Positions 34,340-46,433 of a stretch of DNA of 64,000 nt are shown piece after piece. A program made the translations under genes and the position numbers. A model generated the notes under the pieces. It made no database searches, was not told where the DNA came from, and was given only the letters and a program-made list of their open reading frames with translations. The stretch is from Medicago truncatula. Lineage: Eukaryota; Streptophyta; Magnoliopsida; Fabales; Fabaceae. Each line of letters starts with the position of its first letter. Position 1 is the first letter of the stretch. The stretch is from positions 4,118,501 to 4,182,500 of the forward strand of contig NC_053045.1 of NCBI RefSeq assembly GCF_003473485.1, in the 5' to 3' direction.

Positions 34340-36595
34340 ATTTCATGTCAAGTTTGATTATGGTGCCTTTGAATTGTGGATGGAGTAGTCTTCATTTTGG
34401 TTTCGCTTCTGCTTTTATTTTATATTTGATGTCAAAATATAAGTACTTGAGGTTTTTGGTAGCATAAGCGAGTCAAGTAAATCAATTTGATCAATTGTAT
34501 GGACAAGTGAGGTTTGTGTGTGGTTTATGGCTCTTTTGGACTAATATTATCGGGCACCATTTAAGATGGACATTTGTATTGTTGATGCATTATCAATTAA
34601 ACTTGATACCTAAAATGAAATCATTGTCTTGTTGCTTATTAGTAGTATTATGCAATAATAATAATTCTAGTTTTTGTCATAGTTGTGAGTAGTGCACAGT
34701 AGCACCGCGATTGCGGTTTTGCAATGTTTTTCAATGTCATGTCATTTGGATCGTTCTGGCCTTGTACCTGATTCTCTCACTCGAAATGCTAATAATTTGT
34801 AGATCATTCCTATCAGGTTTCTAGAAAAGAATCAGCTCAATTTTTTTAGTTCATTCCTCTCTATTTTTAGGTCGAGAATTTCTTTGTTTTGGTTTGAGTT
34901 TTTTCTATTTTAAAAATTCACAATTAATCTGTCACATTTTCAAAAATTCTAATTTTACGTGGTAGACCTTGTTTTAACGTCATAATCATATCTGTAAAAA
35001 GTTTAATCTTTTTTCTTTTTTTTTTTTGTCTTAGATGAAGTGGTAATCCTCAATTTCGGTTCGAATCCGGGTCATGACGTCCGGTCTTACAATTTCGACA
35101 TTTATCAGTTGAGCTAAGACACAAAAAAAAAAAAATCTTTAATCACTTTTTTTGGACTTTATGTCTTGAGGAAAACATCAAAAAAAATTTCCACTCCTCA
35201 ATTAATAATATAAACAAAAAATTGAGGCAAAAATGAATTGCGAGGGGGTTTGCTTTAGGCAAAAAAAAATTGTCATGTCATCAAAACAGAATTCGTGTTG
35301 ATGCAAGATTTAAGATTTGAACTCTGGACACCATAAAACTAAAATAAAAAATCCGCGTTGCAGCGGTTACATGACAAGATATTCAAATTATTTATAGAGG
35401 TAAAATTGTATGTTTTTTTAAAAGAACAATTGAAATCAATATAATTGATAATTTTCTTAAATATCACTCACAAACCTTAAGCAACTATTATTTTGAGGCG
35501 ACGGATGGCGTAATAATTTATTTGGTTAGAAATTCATTTTTATAAGATAAATGAATGGGTGTGGTGTTCAGAGCTAGAATTATACAATCAATTCTATTTT
35601 GCTGTGTTAATATAATTCATTTTAGCCTTTTCAAAAAAAAAAAAGAGCTAAAATTATGCAATTAATAAAGTTGTTTTAGTAAATAAAATTATGAATTTTT
35701 AATTTTTCCTCAAAAAAGAATTTTTAATTTAAAAAACGGTGCTTATATAATCAGGGATTCGAGATAAAAAGAAGAGATGAATCTAATTTTAATCCAAACC
35801 CCCTTTTGGTTTTGAAGAGGGACGTCACCATCATTCAACAAAAAAAAACACATTTTTTGTTTAAAAAAAAAAAAACGCATTTTTAAGAAAGAATTAAAAC
35901 TGTGGAGCATTAGCACTGAACTCAACCATTTCATGCCAAACATAATTGGAGGTAACCCCCATATTCTATTTTTGTTCTCATGGTTTATATGCAGTTTAGA
36001 AATCAGTTCAACTATTCATTCACCTTTCTTAGTTTTGCACACAAGGTGTTTGTTCAAATGTCACAATCACTTTTTTCATCTTCATTCTCAGTATAACATG
36101 TTCGTTACTAATTCATGTAACATGTTTAGTAGTAAACAACTTATTTTGCGCCTTATAGCACATACACTTATCATATAAGTGCTTATGAATAAACTATTTC
36201 TATAACAGGATAAAATAAAGTCGAACCGTTTTTGTATAATATGTAAGTTGTTTTTATAAGCTATCCTAGAGAGCTTATAAAATAAGATGGAAATAGTTTA
36301 TGAATGTATCATAAGTTGTTTTCATAAATTCTCTAGAATATATATACACATTGTCACTACTCACTAGTGCTTTTCCGAGTAGATAAACTCAAATAAGTCA
36401 ATCCAAACATACACATTGTTTGTTGAGAATGCGTTATTTCTTGTATGGTTGAGTAAAATTGTAGAAATTCACATTAATAAGCCTGACTTCAAGGTGCTTG
36501 ATAAATGGGAATACTGAGGCTATTGTTAAGCGGTTAAAATTCAAATTTAAGTGAAGCTATTTGAGAAATTAAATATATCGTGTTAGGATTTGTTT
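34340..36595. other. Intergenic DNA between MDL and PPR genes
   Basis: It contains the MDL 3' UTR, a reverse SINE (35023-35120) and, at about 36140-36413, an AT-rich segment with AAACTATTTCTATAACAGG and a related inverted form (AATAAGATGGAAATAGTTTA), typical of legume MITE debris. No gene is seen. Confidence 0.5.
35023..35120 (-). mobile_element. Diverged SINE, reverse copy
   Basis: On the minus strand it reads a TTAGCTCAACTGA A box, a GGATTCGAACCG B box and a poly-A tail (poly-T at about 35015-35026). It has the same body order as the SINE at 2348-2490 (CCGG..GTCATGACC), but is shorter and more mutated. Confidence 0.7.
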
Positions 36596-39500
36596 ATGTC
36601 TACTTTCAGTACATATCGGTTAAAATGCATAAAAAATGATTTCGGGAATAACCGTTTCATTTTCAATGCCAGAGAAAAGATGCACATCTTCCAGAAACTC
36701 TTCAACGGTGGCTTTAGGCAACGGGTTTGGGTGCGTCGTTGCTATGGTTCTTCACCTGGCCTTTCCCTTGATGATTCGTTTTCTTTCATTCCAAACACTT
36801 CCCTGTGCTCAACGAACCTCAACCCACCCCTCAATTATGTCTATCCAGGTGCTTAATATTGTTTTATTTTTTGAATGAATGAATTGCCTTAGCATAATGT
36901 TACAATATATGTGAATGCGTCTTTTATTTGAGTAAAAAAATATTTTGGTCCTAAATGTGTGAGGCGGTGTTATTTTAGTCCTAAATGCATCAAAATTAAA
37001 AAGACATCCCTGAGTGTCTTCTATTGGCAATTTCATGAACCAAAATGACAAACCAAAGACATATCTGAGGACCAAACTAACAAATGAAAGACACACGACT
37101 ACCAAATTGATTAATAAATAAAATACACGTTGAGGTATCTTTTGTAATTTTGATACATTCAACGACTATAGTGACAACGACTTACACATTCAAAGACCAA
37201 AGTGTCTATTACCTCTTTGTTGTTTTATGTTAGGACTTTTATTTTATCTTTTCTATGATATATTTGTTATGCATATAATTTAGATTTATTAACTTATGGT
37301 TGCTGAAGGAGTTAGATAACACTTTGTATCACTGTCTAGTGTTATGTGCTACTTTTTTCTCCTACTTGTTTATATTTTTATAGTGGAAGATTTTGATAAA
37401 GTTGGTGTCTTCTGATACTGAGAGAGAGTGTTATTGGTTTCTGTCATTTCAACTCTAATTAGGTCTAGTAAGCATGTCCTTTTGCATGTGCTTAATTTAA
37501 CAAAATTACGATATGGTTTTGTTTGAGAGAATATAAAATATAAAATAGCAACCTGACTTGAAAAAGTCTTCTCTTAATTTGTCTGTTGATTAAATTATGG
37601 TTACTTAATAATAATAGTTCATAAGTATTCATGTAAGCTTTGCATGGTAGTTTTAAGGTATTCATGTTTCTGTACCAGGTTTCAACCTTATTTAAGTTGG
37701 TATATTTACAGGAACTGCCACTGAATGCAGAGATATGATCTGGCAGGGGAAACCGGAACAGCGAGCTCCTACTGCCTATTATGTCCCTAATATGCCTGAA
37801 CTTAACTCTCAACTGAAGCAACTAATGAAACTAGGAAAAATTTGTGAAGCTAGGGATATGTTTAATAAAATGAGTCACAGAGATGAGATTTCATGGACAA
37901 ATTTAATAGCGGGTTATGTCAATGCCGCAAACTCGAATGAAGCATTGATCTTATTCTCAAATATGTGGGTCGACTCTGGACTTCAAAAGGATCAATTCGT
38001 GGTTAGTGTTGCCCTCAAGGCTTGTGCACTTGGCATGAATGTATATTTTGGAGAATTATTGCATGGATTTTCAGTGAAATCTGGTTTGATAAACTCAGTT
38101 TTTGTCAGCAGTGCCCTTGTAGACATGTACATGAAAGTAGGAAAAACGGAACAAGGGTGTAGTGTCTTTGAAAATATGACAACAAGAAATGTAGTATCAT
38201 GGACTGCCGTTATTGTGGGGCTTGTACATGCTGGTTGCAGTTTGGACGGACTATCATACTTTTCAGAAATGTGGAGGTCAAAAGTGGGCTATGATTCACA
38301 TACATTTGCTGTTGCTTTAAAGGCATCTGCTGAATCAGGTTTGTTACATTATGGGAAAGCCATACACGCACAAACAATAAAACAAGGGTTCAATGAAACC
38401 GCGTATGTTGTTAATACTCTTGGTACCATGTATAGTAAATGTAGGAAACCAGACTATGTCATGCGATTATTTGGAAAAATGAGTACCCCAGATGTAGTTT
38501 CATGGACGAACCTTATTATGACTTATGTACAGATGGGTGATGAAGAACGTGCATTGGACGCATTTAAAAGAATGAGAAAATCTGATGTCAGCCCAAATGA
38601 GTACACTTTTGCATCTGTAATTTCTGCGTGTGCAAATCTCGCTATTACTAAATGGGGGGAACAAATACACGGCCATGCATTGCGTCTAGGTTTGGTAGAT
38701 GCCTTGTCGGTATCAAATTCTATCATCACTCTTTATTCAAAATGTGGGCTGTTACAGGAAGCTTCATTGGTATTTGATGGTATGACTAGAAAAGATATTA
38801 TTTCTTGGAGCACTATAATTTCTGTTTATTGTCAAGGAAGTCACGCAAAAGAAGCTTTTAACTATCTATCATGGATGAGTAGGGAAGGTCCGAAACCAAA
38901 CGAATTTGCCCTTGCTAGTGTTCTGAGTGTTTGTGGAAGCATGGCACTTCTTGAGCCAGGTAAACAGGTGCATGCCTATGCCCTGTGCATTGGCTTAGAT
39001 CATGAAACAATGGTTCATAGTGCTCTAATTAGTATGTATTCAAGAAGTGGAAATCTACAAGAGGCTTCAAAAATCTTTGATAGTATAAAAAATAACGACA
39101 TTGTATCATGGACTGCAATGATTAATGGGTATGCCGAGCATGGCTACAGCCAAGAGGCTATTAGCTTGTTTGAGAACATTTCCAGTGTTGGTTTAATGCC
39201 GGATTATGTGACGTTTATTGGTATTTTGACTGCTTGTAACCATGCTGGATTGGTTGATCTTGGTTTCTACTACTATAAGTTAATGACTAATGAGTACCAG
39301 ATCGCTCCTTCAAAAGAGCACTATGGTTGCATAATTGATCTTCTATGCAGAGCAGGGCGGTTGAGTGAAGCTGAGCATATGGTACGAAACATGCCATTCC
39401 CTTGTGACGATGTCGTGTGGTCTACCTTACTCAGAGCATGTAGGGATCATGGGGATCTTGACCGAGCAATATGGGCAGCTGAACAGATGCTTCGCTTGCA

Positions 39501-39783
39501 TCCAAATTCTGCTGGAGCTCACATCACTCTGGCTAACATATATTCTGCCAGTGGAAGGAGGGAGGAAGCAGCACATGTAAGGAAGCTAATGAAGTCAAAG
39601 GGAGTAATAAAGGAGCCTGGATGGTCTTGGATTAATAGCAATGACCAATTGAATACATTTGTTGCTGGGGTTCAATCTCATCCACTAAGTAAACAAATAA
39701 CAACCATTCTGGAATTACTAAGAACAAGTATAGGAGATGCTAGGCTGGATTTCGGTTCTATTGTAGAAGATGTTGAAGACTAG
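36596..39783 (+). CDS. PLS-class pentatricopeptide repeat protein with E/E+ domain
   Basis: Two exons are modelled: 36596-36848 and 37712-39783, joined GT-AG in frame (phase 1), giving 774 residues. PPR proteins of this class bind organellar RNA and mostly act in C-to-U editing. Exon 1 encodes an Arg-rich, acid-poor leader (HIFQKLFNGGFRQRVWVRR), as expected for a mitochondrial or plastid transit peptide. Exon 2 carries about 14 alternating P, L and S motifs, recognisable by recurring DVVSWT, VYCQG and SALVDMYMK type segments. The end has an E domain (HYGCIIDLLCRAGRLSEAE) and an E+ part (GVIKEPGWSWINSNDQLNTF); there is no DYW deaminase, so a partner would be needed. It resembles Arabidopsis At3g47840 from memory. 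The start could also be the internal ATG at 36680. Confidence 0.88.
36935..37215. mobile_element. Putative MITE in the PPR intron
   Basis: The ends TATTTTGGTCCTAAATGTGT and ACACATTCAAAGACCAAAGTG are roughly complementary. The interior has the 'ACCAAATTGATTAATAAAT' style of legume TIR elements. Boundaries are approximate and no target duplication was confirmed. Confidence 0.4.
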
Positions 39784-40116
39784 CAGGTATTGTTTATGCA
39801 TTTTTTATTTAAATAATAATAAAAATAAGGTTGCAAACTTCTACACGAAAGTAGGAAAATATACTCTGGTATGATAGGAAGGTAGACGGGGAAGGAGAGT
39901 GTACAATTGATCTCTTTGATCCAATGGTAAATAAACACTTTGCAGGATGCAACACCTGTGTTACTTGTGCATGTTAGAAATCATCATACACACACTCGCA
40001 CTCACACTTACAGTCACCCATATAGCTCAGTTTACTCATCCGTTGAATGTATACTGTACTTTCTGACTGTAATTCTTGATGTCCTTAAACTTGGGGTAAT
40101 ACAAGCTCTTTCAACA

Positions 40117-42213
40117 GAGGATGCTGAGAATACCTTTCTGTCATCAAAGAAAAGGGCTGCTGAACAGGAGCTCAGTCGAGACATTCCTCTTCTTGATGAG
40201 GAAGATGCTTGTGGCCTTGCTGCTGGAACTTTCAAGAGAGTTAGTGATGACATTCTGGCAACAAAAGTATTCTATGCCATTCCAAATCACACTCTACTTT
40301 CAAGAGAATCAGTGATGGCTTTTGATTCTAGCTATATATTGTGTATGCTTGTTGAGAAATGATTAATTAGCAAGTTAGTGAGATTTTTTTGCGGATTACT
40401 AGGCAGAGTGCAAGTGTTTAGATTTCTAATTGATTATTTAATAATTATTAAACTGATGTTATTTTAGATTTTGATGATGAGGTTTATTTTGTATTTGCTT
40501 GCTGAAATTTTTTAATTAGCTAGTTAGTGAGATTTTTTTTTTTTTTTTTAGTGAAATAGATTTCCAGAAACTAAGCAGAGTGCAAATATTTAGATTTCTG
40601 ATCGATTAAACTGATCTGTTGTTTTGGCTTTTGATTCTGAGGTTTATAATGGTTTGGCTAGTCAGATAGATTTTTTGTGAATTAAATTTCTTAGCAACTA
40701 AGCAGATTGCGAGTGTTTTGATTTTGGATCGATGAAACTGATGTGTTGTTGTGTAATTTGATCAGCGAAAGCTTGCGCAAAGATCAGAAAGAGTAAAGTC
40801 TGTGGATCTACATCCAACAGAACCATGGTAATACCTTGTTTTTGGCTGTGTTGTGAGATTTTCATCTCTGGAATTTGTTTTATGAAATGAAGCTAAATTT
40901 TAAACCGTATTTATATTTTGTTGCTCCTTATGTGGAATTGGTTCCATTCGTTTGGTCCTTATTAAGTGTTGCATCTATTAAGATAGTTTGCTGCATTGGT
41001 GAATAGTGTTGTCAATCTTGGATAGTAGAAAATGTAGGATTGTTAAAATTTCGCTACGCAACAGCGCAATAGCGCCACTATCGCTGCTAGTTGACAACAT
41101 TTTGACTGAGATTATAGTGTCGACTGTATTGCCTCTATAATGAAGCATTTTTATCTGAATAGAAAACTTCTCTTATATTTCATGTTATCTTGTTTGCTTT
41201 GATCGCTCTACAGAGTTCAGATGCAGAATCTCCTTTACTTTTAATTATCTTAAAAAATTATCTTCTCCCCGATCCTCCTTGATGAGTATGACCTACATTA
41301 CAAAAATTCTATTTTTGTAGAGTTGTGATTGGCTATGATGAAGGAACTATAATGGTCAAACTTGGTCGAGAAGAATCTGTAGCTAGCATGGACAACAGCG
41401 GGAAGATCATTTGGGCTAAGCATAACGAGACTCAAACTGTCAATATTGAGTGTATGAGCAGATGCGGAGGTATAGGTTCATTATTTGGCAGTATAATATG
41501 CGAGGATGAAATGAAAACTTAATTTTTTATTAATGACACAGATGAGTACTGTGCTTTTCAGATTGCTGATGGAGAAAGGTTACCATTGGCTATTAAGGAG
41601 TTGGGCACCTGTGATCTTTATCCACAAGTGAGCAAAGATCCTTTTTCTTACTATTTTGCATTACGTATTTACTTTGCTGTCATTTATGCTCACATTGTAC
41701 AATCTCTTAACAGATTTTTGGGAACAAGCATATTTACATTATTTAGTAATTCTGGCATTTTGACATATTTATGTCAGTTTTTTTTATATTTATTTTTCAT
41801 TTTTATTAAACCTGGCCAGATATTTTAATGTTTTGATACTGTATGCAAAAAGTCTGTTATTGTTTTATAGGATTCAATTGATCTTCGCCATTCTACTGTT
41901 TCGAATACTCACAATGCTGTTTCCAGCAGTTCCCATAAACTAATGTTTTCTGCAATGGAATGAACAATCTACAACTCCTATTGATTGTGAATGTTTGTAC
42001 TAGACTGTTACTTTATGTTGTTTTTATGTCCTCTTGTTGCAGTTGACTGAACAGAATGGAGAAGAGGAATATACTGAGGAGCAGGAAATACACATTGGAG
42101 AGGAAGGAAGCCAAGAGGATGCAGTCGTAGTTGATGCCGATTCTACTGACGGTACAGTTCTCGTTAATGGTAACGAGGCTGATAAAGAGTTGAGTACTAA
42201 TAAAGAAGGATAA
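40117..42213 (+). pseudogene. Chimeric relic: NUP50-like N-terminus plus coatomer beta-prime exons
   Basis: Bases 40117-40266 encode EDAENTFLSSKKRAAEQELS and AGTFKRVSDDILATK, resembling the N-terminus of plant NUP50 without its ATG. Further on, four segments resemble coatomer subunit beta-prime (COPI coat WD40 protein): 40766-40827 (RKLAQRSERVKSVDLHPTEP), 41321-41480 (VIGYDEGTIMVKLGREES), 41562-41627 (GERLPLAIKELGTCDLYPQ) and 42043-42213 (the acidic C-terminal tail ending in TAA). Original splice sites are still visible, but most WD40 exons are gone. Joining the first two coatomer exons would create a TGA stop, and the second has a small deletion near its end that shifts frame. It is therefore a decayed DNA-level duplicate, not a retrocopy. 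Confidence 0.8.
40363..40765 (+). repeat. Three tandem units of about 140 bp
   Basis: Each unit contains TTAGTGAGATTTTTT, an AACTAAGCAGAGTGC-like core and GATTAAACTGAT. The units start near 40363, 40513 and 40656. They sit where intron 1 of the coatomer-like relic would be, ending in ATCAG at the acceptor. Confidence 0.65.
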
Positions 42214-43446
42214 AAGCATTTGGTTGGGACAGCGTGAAAATCCAAATTTTGTCTCTGGTGATCGATTGTTTCTATGCTAGGATCTCTTCTCTTGTCGTAA
42301 ATACCTAGTTTTCGTATATGATACCTGCAAACAAACTTTCTATGTCATTTTTCCTTACTATATTATTTGCCATAGTAATGAATGTCTTTTAAATTTCGGA
42401 TTTCCGTTTCAAATTTGGTTTTGATTAGACTATTCTTCGTCTTCACCGGAGTACTCTACTTTATTGATAGTTCTTGCATTGCCATCACTCTCTCATGGCA
42501 GCTGTGCTTTTGTGAGAGTGAATAGAGAGAAACTAAAAATAAAAAATGAAGGAGTTATGATGTGAGAGAGTGAAATGGAGAGAGATAGAGACATAAGACA
42601 GGCAGGTGGGAGTGTATGAGGGAAAGGGCAGCAGGTGGAAGGCGTAGCTGCATGGAATAGGAGCGATAACGTAACAACAATGTTGTATGATCGCTTCACT
42701 TATAACTTGAGGGTGAAGCTAGGTATGAAGCTATGACAACCGGGCGGATTGAGGGTGGCTTTTTCGCACGACCTTCGACTCCTTGCTAAAAACTTGTCCC
42801 GCCTTCAACCTTGTCGGGGTTGAAAATGGGATTGATATTTTCCTCTGCTTCTTAGTATATAAATGAGAATATATAAAATATAATTTATTATAATTAGCAG
42901 GTTAATGACATCTATAAAAATATTAAAAAAATAGCATAGCATTTGAGGTCAGGTGTTCAATACAAATGAATATAATTGGTCGGATCCTTGCAAGAGCTGC
43001 AATTTATTGGACTAATCTCCTTTTTTTTGTTTTTTCGTGAGAGGAGGATATTGGACTAATCTCCATGATGATTAATGATTACAAGTTAAATTGATTTAGG
43101 TAAAAAAAGGTGAAAACTAATGAACATTTTTTTTTTTTGTCAAGAATTAGCATTTTTATTTAATTGACTAAATTTGATGAAGATTAATTTAATTTATTGA
43201 CTAAATTGACTAAACTTCCACGATATTTCCGCATACACGTTAACGTAACATAAACGAAGCGTGACAACAAATAACCAATCACATTCATACCCACAAACTT
43301 TACTACTTATATTTTCGTCGGTGCTTAATTCATTCACCTTAATCATTAAGCAATAAATTCACCTTCTCTAAAAACCAAAAACCCCTTCAATCTCAATTCA
43401 CAAAATCACAAAACTACTTTCTCTCTCTAAACCGTTACAACAAACA
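42214..43446. other. Intergenic DNA upstream of the PRA1 gene
   Basis: No gene was recognised. The minus-strand frames near 42493-42699 read a GA-rich tract. The CT-rich stretch near 43365-43435 is probably the 5' UTR of the PRA1 gene. Confidence 0.55.
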
Positions 43447-44127
43447 ATGGCAACAGTGTCCTCTGCACCACCCGTTCTCCCTGTCACCACCGTCCCTCCA
43501 GTATCAACCACCACCGGATCCACCGTCTCTGGTACCGGATCCGACGTTCCGGTAAACTCCCCCGCCGTCCGCGTCCTCATCAACAACCTCTCTGAATCAC
43601 TCCGCAACGGCCTCGCACAACGCCGTCCATGGACAGAACTCGTCGACCGCTCCGCCTTCAGCAAACCTGAATCCTTCTCCGATGCCACCCTCCGTGTCCG
43701 CAAAAACTACTCCTACTTCCGTGTCAACTACTACGCCGTCGTTGCCGGAATCCTCGCTGTCTCTCTCCTCACCAATCCATTCTCTCTCATCCTCCTCATC
43801 GGCCTCCTCGCTTCATGGACCTTCCTCTACCTCTTCCGTCCTACCGATCGTCCTCTCGTTCTCTTCGGTCGCACTTTCACCGATTTTGAAACGCTTATGA
43901 TCCTCTCAGGACTCACGATCTTCGTCGTTTTCCTCACCAGTGTTGGATCTGTTCTTGTTTCCGCTTTAATGCTCGGTGTCTCTGTTGTTTGTCTCCATGG
44001 AGCATTCCGTGCACCAGAAGATCTCTTCCTTGATGAACAGGATAATTCTCAGGCTACCGGATTCCTCTCCTTCCTCCGTGCTCCTACTACCGGTGCTGCC
44101 GCTGTTCCTTCCTCCGGACGCGTTTGA
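43447..44127 (+). CDS. PRA1 family protein (B type)
   Basis: This is a single exon of 226 residues. PRA1 proteins are small membrane proteins of the ER and Golgi that bind prenylated Rab GTPases and take part in vesicle traffic. The N-terminal 45 residues are Ser/Thr/Val/Pro-rich and cytosolic. Family motifs follow: RPWTELVDRSAFSKPESFSD near residues 58-78, then RVRKNYSYFRVNYYAV. Two hydrophobic hairpins (about residues 98-130 and 145-185) are separated by FRPTDRPLVLFGRTF. The tail is PEDLFLDEQD with a short Gly/Ala end. The ATG is the first in a CT-rich leader. The exon is much GC-richer than its flanks. Length and lack of introns match plant PRA1.B genes. Confidence 0.95.
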   Translation: MATVSSAPPVLPVTTVPPVSTTTGSTVSGTGSDVPVNSPAVRVLINNLSESLRNGLAQRRPWTELVDRSAFSKPESFSDATLRVRKNYSYFRVNYYAVVAGILAVSLLTNPFSLILLIGLLASWTFLYLFRPTDRPLVLFGRTFTDFETLMILSGLTIFVVFLTSVGSVLVSALMLGVSVVCLHGAFRAPEDLFLDEQDNSQATGFLSFLRAPTTGAAAVPSSGRV

Positions 44128-45083
44128 TTTGGTGATGGTATCGGTTTCTGATCTCAGATCCGTTGAATTTTGGTACTGTGGTGAAACCTAATGCTGAAAA
44201 AATTTAATTTTTTTTTGTTTTTTTTATCAATTTCTTGATCTGTATTGACATTGGATTCATATACATATAGGTGAAGATGAATCTTGAATATTATATGTAA
44301 GGATCTTTGCTATTTGTTGATTTTGTAATATACTGGATTTGGTTATGTTGTTGATGGATCTATCAATTTTCTGTAACCGATTTATTCATTCTGTAATATT
44401 AGCAAGCTCTTAGTTCTTTGATTTGGTTTATCATGAATCAACAAGGAAATTTATCATTGTTTCTGTTGTGTAGAGAGAATAGAAATCAGGGTTTAATCTT
44501 TTTCCTGTTTTCTCTAAGGTTGTGATAGCAAAGTTGTTAGGCACATTGGGTTACTGCTATTAGGCATTTATGAATCTCGACTTCTGGATGAAGATCACTC
44601 TTTTCATATTTCGATTTTCATTCAATTTGATGGAGTCAGAATACAAACAGTCTGATCTTCATTCAACCGCCATGATCCCTTGATCGTATGTCTGCACACT
44701 TGAATTTAGTTTTAGGGAATATAGTTTCAGGCAATTCTGATGTTTGCATGAAATAGTTTTAACTTGTATCGGGAGAATTTGCATTTGTCAAGTTATAGAG
44801 GAAGACAACTAGTTTGATCCTGGAAAAATATGTCTCTCAGAATTTCTCTTTAGTTGGTTTTCTCAATAGATGTATGTATGATTAGTGTTCTAACTTGATC
44901 TTTTTGATTCATGATCGAATTGATGATTGAAAATGGTCTAAAAAGATAAAGAGGGGAAAAGGGGAGACACGTTGAGGCATACTGATTCATTCGTTTATGA
45001 GTTTAATTGGTATAATCTGCTATATCTATCAGTAACAATTGTGAAATCCCATATCAGTCAATCATGATTTGAGTTAGAATTAG
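44128..45083. other. PRA1 3' UTR and intergenic DNA
   Basis: AT-rich sequence; nothing coding is recognised. Confidence 0.55.
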
Positions 45084-45257
45084 AATTTAGAAATTATCAC
45101 AATTATAAGTTGGTTAGCTAAGAGTCAAGTTAGTTGGCTTATTTCCCATTTTTCCCACATGTGGAGTTTATTTAACTGATTGTATTGTTGGAAATGGGGG
45201 GAAAGAAGCTTACTAACTTGACTCCAAGCTTGTAATTGTGATAGAATTGGAAATTTA
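45084..45257. mobile_element. Hairpin MITE
   Basis: The left arm (TTATCACAATTATAAG...GAGTCAAGTTAGT) is complementary to the right arm (ACTAACTTGACTC...CTTGTAATTGTGATA), each about 60-70 bases. There is no coding content. The target duplication is not clear. Confidence 0.65.
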
Positions 45258-45804
45258 GAAGTCCAATAACTGTTTTAGTTTAAATGATTGATTTTTAGTA
45301 ACATAGTTGCTTCCTTTGTGTTGCATATTTCAAAACTTTTGTCTAAACCAGTTCAGTTTACAGAAATAATTAATTCTTCTTGGTACTGTGTTGTTTTACA
45401 GGAATATAGTGGTTTTTCAATTATGATTAGTTTTGTATCTTCAACCTATTATGTTTAGTTAATCCAATGAATGTATAACAGATGTTCCATTCTGATTAGT
45501 TTTGTATTTTCAAGCTATTATTTTGAGAATGATCTCAGCAGAATGGTGTGTATGAGTTTGTTTTGGTTAAACTATTTGTTGGCTTAGTTCCAGAAATCTT
45601 TTGATCATTGAATTTGGTTGTTGCGAAATTTATGCGAAAATGCTGTAAAAACCATCTCACTTTGTAACTTTTGCCGACATAGAGGAGTCAATCACCACTC
45701 ACCTTGTGTCCGTAGCTGTTAATTTGTTATCATTATAAAGTCGATATCAACATTCAACAACTGCACTTAGAAATGGCACATACCATAATAGCTTGTTAGT
45801 ATTA

Positions 45805-46066
45805 TACTTCCTCCGTCCCTTAATAAATGATCTAGTTGACAATATGCATTATTGACTTGATATACTTTGACCATACTTTTCTACTAATTCACAAAGATAA
45901 ATAATATCATGTAAGATGTTGTTGGATTCGTCTCGATGAGTATTTTTAAAATATTAAATTTTTATAATTTTTTTTAGTAGAGAATTGAAGATATCAAAGA
46001 TAAAACATATGCATTGGTATGTGTGTCAGAGTCAACTAGGTCATTTATTTAGGGACGGAGGGAGTA
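45805..46066. mobile_element. Stowaway-type MITE
   Basis: The element is 45807-46064 (258 bp), with ends CTTCCTCCGTCCC and GGGACGGAGGGAG, flanked by TA on both sides (45805-45806 and 46065-46066). This is the standard Tc1/mariner-related Stowaway pattern. Confidence 0.88.
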
Positions 46067-46433
46067 TTTTTTAGGCTTAATAGCAGTTTTTGTCTCCTAC
46101 TTAAAAGTTGCGATTTTGATTCCTTAACAAAATAAAATACAAAACCGTCCCTTAAGTATTGCCCTTTTGCAGTTTTCGCTCCCAGACCAATTTTGATCAA
46201 ATCAATGCACACATGGATGTCACATGTGTATTTTTTTAATTAAAAAAATTAAATAAAAAACTATACACTTGGCATTCACGTCAGCTTTGACTTTGTCAAA
46301 ATTATTTTGGGGGGTCAAAACTGCAAAAAAAAAGGGCAATACTTAGGGGTGGTTTGTATTTTATTTTATTAGGGGGCTAAAATCGCAACTTCTTAAAACA
46401 TAGGGGCTAAAACTGTTATTAAGCCATTTTTTA
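46066..46433. mobile_element. TIR element with 8-bp TSD abutting the Stowaway
   Basis: The element is 46074-46425 (352 bp), with ends GGCTTAATAGCAGTTTTTG and AACTGTTATTAAGCC. It is flanked by ATTTTTTA at 46066-46073 and 46426-46433. It has the CCTTAAGTATTGCCCTTTTG type arms seen in many legume non-autonomous elements. Its left target duplication shares a base with the Stowaway's right TA. Confidence 0.75.

Noticed and set aside
40032-40362. Functional gene starting at 39940
   Set aside because: The NUP50-like part lacks its ATG, is followed by unrelated codons, and the coatomer part downstream has a frame-breaking junction.
42493-42699. 68-residue minus-strand frame with a hydrophobic Ser/Leu stretch
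   Set aside because: It comes from a GA-rich tract on the plus strand and has no homology features.
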